The notes under the pieces: model-generated
The model's database searches: none
Told to the model about the DNA's origin: nothing
The model's input: the letters and a program-made list of their open reading frames with translations, nothing else
Position numbers and translations under genes: made by a program
Shown: piece by piece, positions 27,363-37,119 of the stretch
Numbering within the stretch: position 1 is the first letter of the stretch
Layout: every line of letters starts with the position of its first letter
Assembly (NCBI RefSeq): GCF_001662075.1
Contig: NZ_LYPL01000001.1
Location: 730,172-794,171 of the forward strand
DNA: 64,000 nucleotides
Origin: Rhizobium bangladeshense
GTDB lineage: Bacteria > Pseudomonadota > Alphaproteobacteria > Rhizobiales > Rhizobiaceae
Reading direction: 5' to 3'

Positions 27363-28345
27363 TTCAGGCTGGCTCCTTCCGCCATGTCTGCGCGGACCTG
27401 TTGCTTCGGCCAGAATTTGTCACGGATCCTGGCGCCGACACCAATCAGCCCCGACGGCACGAAGATCAGCATGACAATGACCAGCGCCGAATAGATGATG
27501 AGATAATATCCTTCGGTGAAGCGCAGGACCTCTGGCAGCAGAATGACGACGCCGGCTCCGACCCACGGGCCGAAGAAGTACCCCGCGCCACCGACGATCA
27601 CCATCAGCAGGATGCGAAGGGAATGGGCGAGCGCGAAGGATCCAGGCTCGATGAATTGGACGAGAGGCGTGATCAAGGTGCCGGCAAGTCCGCCATATGT
27701 CGAGCCGATGGCAAAGGCGAGAAGGGTTATGCGCCGCGTATCGACGCCGAGACTTTCGGCGCGGACCGGGTTTTCACGCAGAGCCTTGAAGGCGCGGCCC
27801 CAAGGCGAACGGACGATCCCCCACATCGCAAGCGCCGCAAATGCCGTCACGGCAAGCGTGAAATAATAGAAAGGCAATTGCTTCATCGTCGAGAACAGGC
27901 CGAAGTCGGGACGCGGCATGCCGACGAGGCCGATGCTTCCGCCGGTCAGCCAATCTTCGTTTCTCAGCACGAGAAAGACGAGCGTGTTGAAGGCCAAGGT
28001 CACAAAGGCGAGGAAGTGGCCTTTGACACGCAGCGCCGGATAGCCGAGGAGCAGGCCGACGACGAAGCAGGCAAGCAGCGCCAGGGGCATGGCCACAATC
28101 CAATGCCAGCCTGCGAGCGTCAACAGCGCGGTAATATAGGCGCCGATCGCCATGAACGAGGCCTGCGCCAGCGATATCTGGCCGGCATAGCCCAGCGTCA
28201 GGTTCAGTCCCATGGCGGCGATCGTAAAGATCAACCAGGAGGTCAGCACGTAGACTATGTAGTTCTTTTGACCGATGGGGGCGGCGACAGCGAGCGCGAG
28301 CAGCCCGAGAATGACCAGAATACGTATGGTGGAACTCTTCGCCAT
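27359..28345 (-). CDS. Branched-chain-type ABC transporter permease (LivM-like)
   Basis: 328-residue permease with 8-10 hydrophobic segments. The family motif LGYAGQISLAQASFMAIGAY and the EAA-like loop ALRENPVRAESLGVDTRRITLLAF are clear. The start at 28345 overlaps the LivH-like stop (TGATG). The far longer ORF running upstream in this frame is out-of-gene read-through. Confidence 0.9.
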   Translation of the reverse strand: MAKSSTIRILVILGLLALAVAAPIGQKNYIVYVLTSWLIFTIAAMGLNLTLGYAGQISLAQASFMAIGAYITALLTLAGWHWIVAMPLALLACFVVGLLLGYPALRVKGHFLAFVTLAFNTLVFLVLRNEDWLTGGSIGLVGMPRPDFGLFSTMKQLPFYYFTLAVTAFAALAMWGIVRSPWGRAFKALRENPVRAESLGVDTRRITLLAFAIGSTYGGLAGTLITPLVQFIEPGSFALAHSLRILLMVIVGGAGYFFGPWVGAGVVILLPEVLRFTEGYYLIIYSALVIVMLIFVPSGLIGVGARIRDKFWPKQQVRADMAEGASLK

Positions 28346-29223
28346 CAGACGGTCCTCCCTTCGGACGTTCCCATGATGCCCTGCGGCCTGACGAGGATGA
28401 TGACGATCAAGAGCACCAGGGGAAGCGCCGCGCGATACTGGGCCGTGACGTAGGCAGCAGTCAGGTTGTCGAGAACACCGATCAGCAGGCCGCCGACCAA
28501 TGCGCCGCGGATCTGGTTGAAACCGCCGACGATTGCCGCGATGAAAGCGATCAAGCCGAGTGTTTCGCCGTTGGAGAACTTGGCGAGATAAACGGGCGTG
28601 ATCAGATAGGATGCAAGGGCGGCAAGCGCTGCGTTGATCAGGAACGTGTAGAGGATCATCCGCTTGACGTTGACGCCGAGGATTTCCGCGACTGCCGGAT
28701 TTTGCGCGGTGGCCTGCATGCAGCGCCCGGTGCGGGTGCGGTTCAGGAACAAGGTCAGCAGCACCACTATGCCGAGGCAAAGCACGAGATTGAGGATGTC
28801 CTGCAGCGAAAGGACAGCGCCAAAAACGTCGATCGGATCATTCGGAAACATCGCCGGGAAAGGCTGAGCTTCGGCCGAATAGAATTCCTTGACGCTCTCC
28901 TTCAGGAGAATTCCGAGCGCCATGGTCGCGATGATCAAAGTGATCCCGCCATGGGGAAGGATCGGCTCGACCATGAGCTTCTTGAAGAGGACGCCAAGAA
29001 TGACGACCGACAGTATGAGCCCGGCCAGCAGCGCAGCCCAGAAGGGCATGCCGAGAATGCTCATGCAGGCAAGCACGAAAAATGCCGGCAGCATGACGAA
29101 CTCGCCCTGAGCAAAATTCACCGTCTGCGCCGCCTGCCAGACGAGGGTGAAACCGATGGCGACGAGCGCGTAGATGGAACCGGTCGCCAGACCGGACAGT
29201 AGGACCTGTAGGAATTGAGACAT
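28345..29223 (-). CDS. Branched-chain-type ABC transporter permease (LivH-like)
   Basis: 292-residue polytopic permease with family motifs FTLVWQAAQTVNFAQGEFVML and ATAQNPAVAEILGVNVKRMI. It follows the binding protein gene by 58 bases and is translationally coupled to the LivM-like gene. Confidence 0.9.
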   Translation of the reverse strand: MSQFLQVLLSGLATGSIYALVAIGFTLVWQAAQTVNFAQGEFVMLPAFFVLACMSILGMPFWAALLAGLILSVVILGVLFKKLMVEPILPHGGITLIIATMALGILLKESVKEFYSAEAQPFPAMFPNDPIDVFGAVLSLQDILNLVLCLGIVVLLTLFLNRTRTGRCMQATAQNPAVAEILGVNVKRMILYTFLINAALAALASYLITPVYLAKFSNGETLGLIAFIAAIVGGFNQIRGALVGGLLIGVLDNLTAAYVTAQYRAALPLVLLIVIILVRPQGIMGTSEGRTV

Positions 29224-29281
29224 TGTGCCACTCTCTCGATGGCCGCGGCAGCCGAAGCGGCCGCGGCAGAGCAGGGGATGA

Positions 29282-30418
29282 TCAGTTGGCCGGAACAGTT
29301 CCGATCACGACCGGTGAGCCATTCTTCACCTGGACCATGAAGCTCGGACGCGACATTTCCCCGTGTTCATCCCAGCATGTGTCGAGAAGGATCTTCGGGT
29401 AGTCTGCGGCCTTAAGGCACAGTCCGTGCATCTTTTCGGCGAAGGCCTCGCCATCGAGCTCGCCGACCATCTCCGTGACGTATTTCGTCGTCCAGGCGCC
29501 GATATAGCCCTTGATGGCGTCATGCGTCGGCTTGCGCTTGAAGGTCTCCTCGAACTTCTTGTCGAAGGCGCCGATGCCCGGAACATCCGTGGCGCTCGCG
29601 GTCAGGCCGACATGGGCGATGGCGCCATCCGCCGCGCTGCCTGCCAATTCGACCACCTTGGCTTCGGTCAGGGTGACTTCACCGACCAGCGGCATGGGCA
29701 GAGATTGCTTCTTGGCCTCAATGAGGAAGCGAGCGGACTCCTCCTGATTCATATAGACGAAAACGGCATCGGGGCCGGCCTGCTTCAGCTTGGCGATATC
29801 GGCAGCATAGTCGGCTTGGCCTTGCTCGGACGGCACGTCGGCGACAATCTCGATTCCGGCCTTCTTCATTTCCTGGGTGAAGACGTCATGGCCTCCCTTG
29901 CCGAACTCATTATTCACCCAGGCGACGGCGACCTTCTTCGCCTTGATCGTCCCGGTGAAATAGCTGGTCAGCGCGGGAATACCCTTTTGGGAACCCGATG
30001 ATGTCCGGAAAACGAAGGGGTTTCCTTTCTGAACGATGCTCGGAGATTCCGAACCGACGAATTGCGGCGTGCCGTTCTGTTGCGCGACGAGCATATTGAC
30101 CATCGTCGAGCCGGAATAAATCGTGCCGAGGATCGCATAGGCGCCTTCATCGATCGCCTTCTGTACAAGGGCGCGCGAAACCTGCGGATCGGTCTGCGTG
30201 TCATATTCGCCAAGTTCGATTTTCTTGCCGAGAATCCCGCCTTCGGCGTTGATTTCCTCGACCGCGATCTTGATCCCGTCGCGCCAATTGGTTCCTGCGG
30301 GGGCGCCGGCGCCGGAAAGCTCGGCCACCATGCCGAGCTTGACCGTGTCTTCGGCATGAGCGACACCCAATCCGACGAAGACGGCAGTTGATATTCTGAG
30401 CAGATTCTTACGGTACAT
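29282..30418 (-). CDS. Periplasmic binding protein of the branched-chain-type ABC importer
   Basis: 378 residues with a signal peptide (about 1-22, ending AHA-ED) and a type I periplasmic-binding fold (VKLGMVAELSGAGAPAGTNW, GGILGKKIELGEYDTQTDP). Homologues of this class bind amino acids, aromatic acids or amides. Its place directly after the shikimate dehydrogenase gene and in the operon ending in quiC argues for quinate or shikimate; that assignment is inference. Confidence 0.88.
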   Translation of the reverse strand: MYRKNLLRISTAVFVGLGVAHAEDTVKLGMVAELSGAGAPAGTNWRDGIKIAVEEINAEGGILGKKIELGEYDTQTDPQVSRALVQKAIDEGAYAILGTIYSGSTMVNMLVAQQNGTPQFVGSESPSIVQKGNPFVFRTSSGSQKGIPALTSYFTGTIKAKKVAVAWVNNEFGKGGHDVFTQEMKKAGIEIVADVPSEQGQADYAADIAKLKQAGPDAVFVYMNQEESARFLIEAKKQSLPMPLVGEVTLTEAKVVELAGSAADGAIAHVGLTASATDVPGIGAFDKKFEETFKRKPTHDAIKGYIGAWTTKYVTEMVGELDGEAFAEKMHGLCLKAADYPKILLDTCWDEHGEMSRPSFMVQVKNGSPVVIGTVPAN

Positions 30419-30502
30419 ACTGTCCTCCCAGTAAAAATAAGACCGGCTTTTGCGGCGCCGTCTCCTTGAGCGCCCCGGCCTCCCATCAGCAGGAGACGAA
30501 AG

Positions 30503-31330
30503 CTAGCCGCTTTTCAAGCACACTTCCGGTTCAGGCGGTCGCATCAACAGCAAGTCCACAAGGACAAGAGCTTGCGCGTCAAACATCCCAGCGCCCGTCA
30601 TCGTCCGGCACCCACGCCGGCGTGCCTCCTGGATGAGCGGCGGAATTTCCGGCTTGGTGATGACGCAAGCAACGAATTGCCGGGCTTCCAGTTTGGATGC
30701 GTCGATCGGCAAAGGATCATCCGGCCGCATTCCGAGCGGGGTCGCGTTGGCGACGAGATCATAGCCTGCCGGATTCGCATCTCCAGACACGACCCGCCCC
30801 GGATAAAGCCTGTCGAGCCTTCCGATAATAGCATTGCGCCGCTCGGTGTCGATATCGTGGATCGCAAGCATTCCCGCTCCGCGCCTCATGATTTCGAGGG
30901 CGATCGCCGAACCCGCGCCTCCACACCCCACCAGCAGGCATCTGCGGCCGGCGACGGAAAAACCTTCCTTCTCCATTCCATCCAGAAATCCAAGTCCGTC
31001 GGTATTGTCGCCGTCCCAATCGTCGCGCGTACGGCGCACGACATTGACCGCCTCGACGAAGGTCGCGCGATCCGATGTGGTCGCGCAGAGGCCGAATGCC
31101 GCTTGCTTGTGCGGAACGGTGACGAGGATTCCGCCGACATTGGAAACCGCCCGCAGCGCCTCAAAAACGGTAGGCAGATCAGAAGAAGCCACATGCATCG
31201 GCACGACGACGGCGTCTTCCTTCCGATCGTTCAAAAGCCGCGTGATGACATCAGGCGAACGCACCTGCGCGATGGGGTCACCAACGACTATGAAAAGCCT
31301 CGTATTTCCAGAAGGAATAATTCCCGCCAT
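30503..31330 (-). CDS. Shikimate/quinate dehydrogenase-like protein (AroE paralogue)
   Basis: 275 residues of the AroE family: N-terminal substrate motif VRSPDV (SxSP region altered to V-R-S-P), catalytic Lys in LVTVPHKQ, Asp in GDNTDGLGF, NAD(P) loop VGCGGAGSAI and the late motif MFDAQA. The altered first Ser of SxSP and the catabolic neighbours suggest a degradative paralogue that oxidises shikimate (or quinate) to the 3-dehydro compound rather than biosynthetic AroE. The start at 31330 (MAGIIPSGN) is preferred to 31375. Confidence 0.85.
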   Translation of the reverse strand: MAGIIPSGNTRLFIVVGDPIAQVRSPDVITRLLNDRKEDAVVVPMHVASSDLPTVFEALRAVSNVGGILVTVPHKQAAFGLCATTSDRATFVEAVNVVRRTRDDWDGDNTDGLGFLDGMEKEGFSVAGRRCLLVGCGGAGSAIALEIMRRGAGMLAIHDIDTERRNAIIGRLDRLYPGRVVSGDANPAGYDLVANATPLGMRPDDPLPIDASKLEARQFVACVITKPEIPPLIQEARRRGCRTMTGAGMFDAQALVLVDLLLMRPPEPEVCLKSG

Positions 31331-31567
31331 CTGCCGTCCGCTTGCTAGCCGGCGAGCCGTAACATACTGCCGCACCGGGTTGTGCGGCCGTATAGCGCTC
31401 GACCTGTGTCAATTCTCCACATAAGCGTAGCGATCAACGACCGCTATATCGAGTATCATTTTCATAGGCTTCCGTAACATCATGTTAATGACCAAATCGT
31501 GCGCCGAGCGAGCACCCGAAACCGCGGAATCGGGCTGCGAGCTCTGCCGGCGACCGGGTGAAAAATG
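31331..31567 (-). promoter_or_regulatory. Probable promoter region of the shikimate operon
   Basis: 237 bases between the LysR gene and the dehydrogenase gene, both read leftward. AT-richer than its surroundings at 31420-31500. No coding signal; a LysR operator (T-N11-A) would be expected here but I cannot single one out. Confidence 0.35.
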
Positions 31568-32497
31568 CTATTTCTTCCGCGTTGACGCTCTATCTGCGGG
31601 CCTCAGGGAACTCGCGCTCTGCATTTCATGGCGAAGAAGCTGCCGAAAGTGCTCGGCATAGGCGGATAGAGGCAGATCCCGACGATAGGCGATGTAGGTA
31701 TGGAAGATGCTGTCGGCGTCGATTTCGATACCTTTTAATCCGCGAACGACGCCGTGCGCCACGGTGAACTCGTCGATGATCGCGATCCCCAGACCCGCCG
31801 CCACCAGGCTGCAAACCGTCGTGCCGAAGCGAGCCTTGATATTCATCTGATAGGCGACGCCGCTATTGGTGAACATGGCCGCCATGATCGCGCCGTACGG
31901 GTCTTTGGGGTCGATCCCGATCAACGGATAGCCAGCCATTTCCTGGGGCGTGATCTTGTCCCGGGTCGCCAGCGGGCTCGTCTCCGGGACGATGCACAGC
32001 AGCCTGCCGCTCGCCAGAGGCTCGAATTCGATAAGGGGATGATCGAAACGGGACGAGATGGCGACCAACTCGCCGCGTCCGAGGAGCAGGTAATCGATCG
32101 CCTCCTCTATCTTGAGAATGTTGACGTCGAGGCCGAGAGCGGGAAAGCGCTGCCGCAGCTTGGCGATGGCACGGGGAACCATCACATTGGCGATGCTCGG
32201 CACGGATGCGATGCGAAGCTCCTGGCTCTGTCCCCGCCCGAGCCCGGCTACGGCCGATTGGAGATCGTCGATCTTGCGATGCACGGTATCGAGCAGGTCG
32301 AAAATATTGCGCGCCTGGGATGTCGGCACAAAGCGGCCGGCGCGCCGGTCGAAGAGCCGGATACCGAGGGAATCTTCCGTATATTTCATAAGGCGGCTGA
32401 GGCCGGGCGCCGAAACGTTAAGCAACCGCGCAGCGCCTGCGATGCTGCCGGTCACCATGATGGCGCGTATGACCTCGATCTGTCTTAGCGTAAGCAT
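31568..32497 (-). CDS. LysR-family regulator of the shikimate/quinate locus
   Basis: 309 residues. N-terminal winged helix (LTLRQIEVIRAIMVTGSIAGAARLLNVSAPGLSR), then a type 2 periplasmic-binding-like sensor domain (PSIANVMVPRAIAKLRQRFP, GLGIAIIDEFTV). The ATG at 32497 is one codon inside a GTG alternative. It precedes the dehydrogenase-importer-quiC genes in the same direction and is the obvious candidate activator, with shikimate, quinate or protocatechuate as coinducer (inference). Confidence 0.85.
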   Translation of the reverse strand: MLTLRQIEVIRAIMVTGSIAGAARLLNVSAPGLSRLMKYTEDSLGIRLFDRRAGRFVPTSQARNIFDLLDTVHRKIDDLQSAVAGLGRGQSQELRIASVPSIANVMVPRAIAKLRQRFPALGLDVNILKIEEAIDYLLLGRGELVAISSRFDHPLIEFEPLASGRLLCIVPETSPLATRDKITPQEMAGYPLIGIDPKDPYGAIMAAMFTNSGVAYQMNIKARFGTTVCSLVAAGLGIAIIDEFTVAHGVVRGLKGIEIDADSIFHTYIAYRRDLPLSAYAEHFRQLLRHEMQSASSLRPADRASTRKK

Positions 32498-32592
32498 CAC
32501 CAGCCAAACGACACGCGCTCAGACGCATGTGTCGACATTGCATTAGCAGGGAAGGCGCGCGTAATGCAAGTTTAGGCAATCGGGCGGCGCCA

Positions 32593-35043
32593 CTACGCCT
32601 TCACCCGTACCATGCCGGGATCGTAGAGCGATGCCAGCGACACCCGGCAGCGGATGCGCTGCCTTGCAACGTCAAGCGCATAGCTGCCAGACAGGACAAA
32701 CTCCTCGGAGATGCCATCGGGGTTGCGGACGTAGCCGTAGCCGATCGCCTTACCCAGCGTATAGCCGTAGCCGCCGCTCGACAGCCAGCCGACGCGCTTG
32801 CCGTCGCGATAGATGGTTTCGCGGCCGAGCAGCACGGTATCGGGATCGTCGGGAACGAAGCAGGCGAGGCGCTTCTTCACACCCTCCTTAAGCTGCCGCT
32901 CGATCGCCTCGCGGCCACGGAAGGGAATGTTCTTTCTGATCTTCACCGCCCAGCCGAGGCCGGCCTCAACAGGCGTGTGGTCGGGGCCGATATCGGAACC
33001 CCAGGCGCGATATCCTTTTTCCAGGCGGCAGCTCTCGATGGCGCGGTAGCCGGCATTGACGAGGCCAAGCGCGCCGCCAGCAGCCATCAATACGTCATAG
33101 ACCGTGGTCGCATATTCAACGGGAATATGCAGCTCGTAGCCGAGCTCGCCGACATAGGTGATGCGCAAGGCCCGCACCGGGCAGCCCGATATGCCGATGG
33201 TTCTGAACTGGCCGAAGGGGAAGGCGGCATTCGAGACGGCGCTGACGGTCACCTTCTCCAGCACGGCGCGTGCATTCGGTCCCATCAGCGACAACACGGA
33301 ATAGGCCGAGGTGACGTCGACCAGCTCCGCATGCATCTCCGCCGGAATATTGCGGGCGATCCAGTCGAAGTCGTGAGTGGCGAAACCGGTGCCGGTGACG
33401 ATGTAATATTCGTCCTCGGCGATGCGGGCGACGGTCAGGTCGCATTCGATGCCCCCTTTGTCGTTCAGCATCTGTGTGTAGATGAGCGATCCCACGGGCC
33501 TTGCGACATCGTTGGCGGCGATCCAGGAGAGTGCCGCCTCGGCATCCCTGCCCTTCAGCACGAATTTGGCGAATGAGGTCTGGTCGAAGATGACGGCCGC
33601 CTCGCGCACCGCCTTATGCTCGCGGCCGACGGCGTCGAACCAGTTCTGCCTGCCGTAGGTGTAAATATCCTTCGGCTCCTCATTGGCGAAGAGATCGGCG
33701 AACCAGTTCGGCCGCTCCCAGCCGAGCTTTTCGCCGAAACAGGCGCCCTGCGCCTTCAGCCGGTCATAGAGCGGCGACTTGCGGCAGGGGCGCCCGCTCG
33801 AATGCTCCTCGAACGGCCAGGCCATGGTGTAGTGCCTGCCATAGGCTTCGAGCGTGCGGGTGCGCACCCAGTCGGTATCGAAATGCGGGCGGCCGAAACG
33901 GCGGATATCGACCGGCCAGAGATCGTAAGGCGGCTCGCCCTTGGTCACCCATTCGGCAAGCGCCATGCCGGCGCCGCCGGCCGAGGCGATGCCGAAGGCG
34001 TTGAAGCCGGCGCCGACAAAGAAATTTTTGAGCTCGGGCGCTTCGCCGAGAATGAAGTTACCATCCGGCGTAAAGCTTTCCGGGCCGTTCAACAGCTGCT
34101 TGACGCCGACATTCTCCAGCGCCGGGACGCGGCCGAGCGCCTGTTCCATGATTTGCTCGAAATGCTCGAAATTGCTGTCCAGCAGGGAGTAGTGAAAACC
34201 TTCTGGGATGCCCTTCTCCGCCCAGGCGATGGGGTTCGGCTCGTAGCCGCCCATGACGATGCCGCCGACCTCTTCTTTATAGTAGGTCAGGCGATCGGGA
34301 TCGCGCAGCGTCGGCAGGTTGGAGGGCACGCCGAAGGATTCGGTGATGATATATTGGTGCTCGACCGAGACCAGCGGCACGTTGACGCCGAAGCGGGCAG
34401 CGAAGGCGCGCGTCCATTGGCCGGCGCAGACGACGACGCGCTCGCATTCGATGCGGCCTTCAGCCGTGACGACGGCGCGGATCTTTCCCTTGTCGATCTC
34501 GAGGTCGAGAACCTCGGTATCCTCGAAGATCGAAACGCCGGACATGCGGGCGCCCTTTGCCAGCGCCTGGGTGATGTCGGAAGGGTTGGCCTGGCCGTCG
34601 GTCGGCAGGAAGGCGGCGCCGACCAGATCGTCTATTGTCATCAGCGGCCAGAGGTCGAAGGCCTCCTGCGGCGTCAGCAACTGCATTTCAAGGCCGAAGG
34701 ACTGCGCCGTGGTCGCCTGCCGCTTGACCTCCGTCCAGCGCTCCTCGTTGCAGGCGAGACGCAGACCGCCGTTCATCTTCCAGCCGGTGCCGAGACCGGT
34801 TTCCGCCTCCAGGCGCTTATAGAGATCGACGGAATAACCGAGCAGCTGGGTGATGTTGGCGCTGGTGCGCAGCTGGCCGACAAGGCCGGCGGCATGGAAG
34901 GTGGTGCCCGAGGTGAGCTTCTTGCGCTCCAGCAGGACGGTATCGGTCCAGCCGAGCTTACCGAGATGATAGGCAGTCGAGCAGCCGATGATGCCGCCGC
35001 CGATGACCACGGCTTTTGCCGTCTTAGGTAATTCTCTGGTCAT
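32593..35043 (-). CDS. FAD-dependent dimethylglycine/sarcosine dehydrogenase-like protein with GcvT domains
   Basis: 816 residues. An N-terminal DAO-type FAD domain (VVIGGGIIGCSTAYHLG) carries H50 in TSGTTFHAAGL, aligned with the histidine that binds FAD covalently in mammalian dimethylglycine dehydrogenase. The C-terminal ~370 residues form folate-binding GcvT domains (YVGELGYELHIPVEY, GYRAIESCRLEKGYRAWGSDI). Such enzymes demethylate N-methyl amines and pass one carbon to tetrahydrofolate. It directly abuts the kinase-like gene. The true substrate is unknown. Confidence 0.85.
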   Translation of the reverse strand: MTRELPKTAKAVVIGGGIIGCSTAYHLGKLGWTDTVLLERKKLTSGTTFHAAGLVGQLRTSANITQLLGYSVDLYKRLEAETGLGTGWKMNGGLRLACNEERWTEVKRQATTAQSFGLEMQLLTPQEAFDLWPLMTIDDLVGAAFLPTDGQANPSDITQALAKGARMSGVSIFEDTEVLDLEIDKGKIRAVVTAEGRIECERVVVCAGQWTRAFAARFGVNVPLVSVEHQYIITESFGVPSNLPTLRDPDRLTYYKEEVGGIVMGGYEPNPIAWAEKGIPEGFHYSLLDSNFEHFEQIMEQALGRVPALENVGVKQLLNGPESFTPDGNFILGEAPELKNFFVGAGFNAFGIASAGGAGMALAEWVTKGEPPYDLWPVDIRRFGRPHFDTDWVRTRTLEAYGRHYTMAWPFEEHSSGRPCRKSPLYDRLKAQGACFGEKLGWERPNWFADLFANEEPKDIYTYGRQNWFDAVGREHKAVREAAVIFDQTSFAKFVLKGRDAEAALSWIAANDVARPVGSLIYTQMLNDKGGIECDLTVARIAEDEYYIVTGTGFATHDFDWIARNIPAEMHAELVDVTSAYSVLSLMGPNARAVLEKVTVSAVSNAAFPFGQFRTIGISGCPVRALRITYVGELGYELHIPVEYATTVYDVLMAAGGALGLVNAGYRAIESCRLEKGYRAWGSDIGPDHTPVEAGLGWAVKIRKNIPFRGREAIERQLKEGVKKRLACFVPDDPDTVLLGRETIYRDGKRVGWLSSGGYGYTLGKAIGYGYVRNPDGISEEFVLSGSYALDVARQRIRCRVSLASLYDPGMVRVKA

Positions 35044-35919
35044 TTATCGATCCTGTTCAAAGGCTTGATAGGCGCGGTCGAAACGGGCCAGATTTTCGGC
35101 CGTATAGGCGCCGTAGTCGAAATCGATGGTGGAATGGATTTCCGAAATCATGCTCCAGAGCGCCTCGCGCAGCAGCGAGGCGCATTTCATCGCGCCGTAG
35201 CGGCGGCGGAGATCATCGGTCGGCGGCCGGTCGAAATAAATCTCCAGCATCATTTGCTCGGCGGCTTGCGAGAACTCGTTGTTGGAGGCCAACCCGCCGA
35301 GATCGAACAGCGGCGTGTTGAAGCCGGCATAATCCCAGTCGATCAGCCAGAGCCGCTTGCCGTCATCGAGAAAATTGGCGGCCAGCAGGTCGTTATGGCA
35401 GAAGGCGATCTCGAACGGCGCTGCCGCCTCTTCCAATGTCTCGGCCTTGGCGATCAACGCCGGCAGCAGTGGAAGGTGGAGGCTTCCCGACTCCTTCAGG
35501 CTGGCTGCGTAGTCGCGGATGACATGGAAGACCCAGAAGATCATCGCCGGGCCACGGAAATGCCGAGCGATGTCGCAATGGCAGGCGCGCACCAGCGGAA
35601 TGACCCGGGCCAGCATTTCCGGCGTCCTGATATCCTCGGGCGACAGCGCCCGCGCCTCGATATAGTCGAGCACCAGCACGCCGGGCGAATGGTGGATGAC
35701 GGCGGGCGACAGGCCGGCGGCGTGCGCCGCACGGCTTGCGGCAAGCTCGTTCTGCCTGATGATGTGGTGGATCGGAATGTCGGTGCCGAGTCTCACCACG
35801 CAGCGCGCGACGGCATCGCTGACCAGATAGTTCCTGTTGGTGATGCCGCCAGATATCGGCGAAATTTCAATCGGACCCTGCCAGATGCCAAGCGCATGAA
35901 TCCTATCCTCAGGCGTCAT
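35044..35919 (-). CDS. Choline/ethanolamine kinase-like phosphotransferase (APH fold)
   Basis: 291 residues with the APH/choline kinase catalytic loop CHNDLLAANFL (H175-N176-D177) and metal site IDWDYAG (D194, D196). It resembles bacterial choline kinase (LicA) and thiamine-kinase-like proteins. Its stop codon abuts the ATG of the demethylase-like gene, so they form an operon. An amino alcohol substrate whose N-methyl relatives are handled by the next enzyme would make sense, but this is inference. Confidence 0.75.
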   Translation of the reverse strand: MTPEDRIHALGIWQGPIEISPISGGITNRNYLVSDAVARCVVRLGTDIPIHHIIRQNELAASRAAHAAGLSPAVIHHSPGVLVLDYIEARALSPEDIRTPEMLARVIPLVRACHCDIARHFRGPAMIFWVFHVIRDYAASLKESGSLHLPLLPALIAKAETLEEAAAPFEIAFCHNDLLAANFLDDGKRLWLIDWDYAGFNTPLFDLGGLASNNEFSQAAEQMMLEIYFDRPPTDDLRRRYGAMKCASLLREALWSMISEIHSTIDFDYGAYTAENLARFDRAYQAFEQDR

Positions 35920-36019
35920 GCTATCCCCCTTGCGGCGCTGGCAAAATGATGGGGCAGAGGAGGATAGGCTGTCAAGCAGGCGCGCGCGTCCTCCCGGACG
36001 CGCAAAGGGTGCTGCAGTG

Positions 36020-37096
36020 TCAGATCGTCTTGCCGGCGGCGTCGAAGACGTGGCAGCGGGCCGGATCGAAGAGAGCCTTCACATTGGCGCCGGCCTCGAC
36101 CTTCTGCTGACCGTCGAGCGCGACCGTCAGCAGCTGGCCATCGGGCGTCGTGGTGTAGAGCATGGTGGCGCCGCCGAGATTTTCGACTAGGTCGACATTC
36201 ACGGTCGAAAGCGTGATGGTGCCCTGCGTGAGGGAGAGATGCTCGGGGCGGATGCCGAAGGTGACGGCCTCGCCTGCCTCGCCCTTCAGCCGGCGCGGCA
36301 GGCGGACGGAATTGCCGCAAACATGAATGCTGGTTTCGGCTTCACCGACCTCTTCGATGCGCGCCTGCAGAAAGTTCATCTTCGGGCTGCCGATAAAGCC
36401 GGCGACGAAGCGGTTGGCCGGGTTGTTGTAGAGGTCGAGCGGCGCGCCGACCTGCTCGATGCGGCCGGAATTCAAGACGACGATCTTGTCGGCCATCGTC
36501 ATCGCTTCGACCTGGTCATGGGTGACGTAGATCATGGTGTTGCCGAGCTGCCGGTGCAGCCTGGAAATTTCGACGCGCATCTGCACGCGCAGTTCGGCAT
36601 CGAGATTCGACAGCGGTTCGTCAAACAGGAAGATGCGTGGCTCGCGGACGATGGCGCGACCGATGGCCACGCGCTGGCGCTGGCCGCCGGAGAGCGCCTT
36701 TGGCTTACGCTCCAGGAGCTTCTCGATTTGCAGGATCTCGGCGGCGCGTTTGACCTTCGGCTGGATATCGGCCTTCTTGTAACCCGCAGTCTCCAGGCCG
36801 AAGGCGAGGTTCTTGTAGACCGACATATGCGGATAGAGGGCATAGGACTGGAAGACCATGGCGATGCCGCGCTTGGCTGGAGCCACCTCGTTCATGCGCT
36901 CGCTGTCGAGCAGCAGCGCGCCGCCCGATATTTCCTCGAGGCCGGCGATCATCCGCAGGAGGGTCGATTTTCCGCAGCCCGACGGGCCGACGAAAACGAC
37001 GAATTCGCCGGGATCGATCGTCAGGTCGATGCCATGGATCACATCGAAGGCGCCGTAGCGCTTCTCGACCTTCTGAAGAACGACACTGGTTGCCAT
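36020..37096 (-). CDS. Sugar ABC transporter ATP-binding protein (UgpC/MalK family)
   Basis: 358 residues: Walker A GPSGCGKST, signature ALSGGQRQRVAIGRA, Walker B RIFLFDEPLSNLDAELR, H-loop YVTHDQVEAMTMADK and a C-terminal TOBE/OB domain (FGIRPEHLSL). The start at 37096 (MATSVVLQKVEKRYG) is chosen by homology. Last gene of the binding protein-permease-permease-oxidoreductase-ATPase operon. Such ATPases can serve several importers, which matters for the orphan binding protein at 50967. Confidence 0.92.
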   Translation of the reverse strand: MATSVVLQKVEKRYGAFDVIHGIDLTIDPGEFVVFVGPSGCGKSTLLRMIAGLEEISGGALLLDSERMNEVAPAKRGIAMVFQSYALYPHMSVYKNLAFGLETAGYKKADIQPKVKRAAEILQIEKLLERKPKALSGGQRQRVAIGRAIVREPRIFLFDEPLSNLDAELRVQMRVEISRLHRQLGNTMIYVTHDQVEAMTMADKIVVLNSGRIEQVGAPLDLYNNPANRFVAGFIGSPKMNFLQARIEEVGEAETSIHVCGNSVRLPRRLKGEAGEAVTFGIRPEHLSLTQGTITLSTVNVDLVENLGGATMLYTTTPDGQLLTVALDGQQKVEAGANVKALFDPARCHVFDAAGKTI

Positions 37097-37119
37097 CGTC
37101 TCTAAACCCTCTCTTGCCG

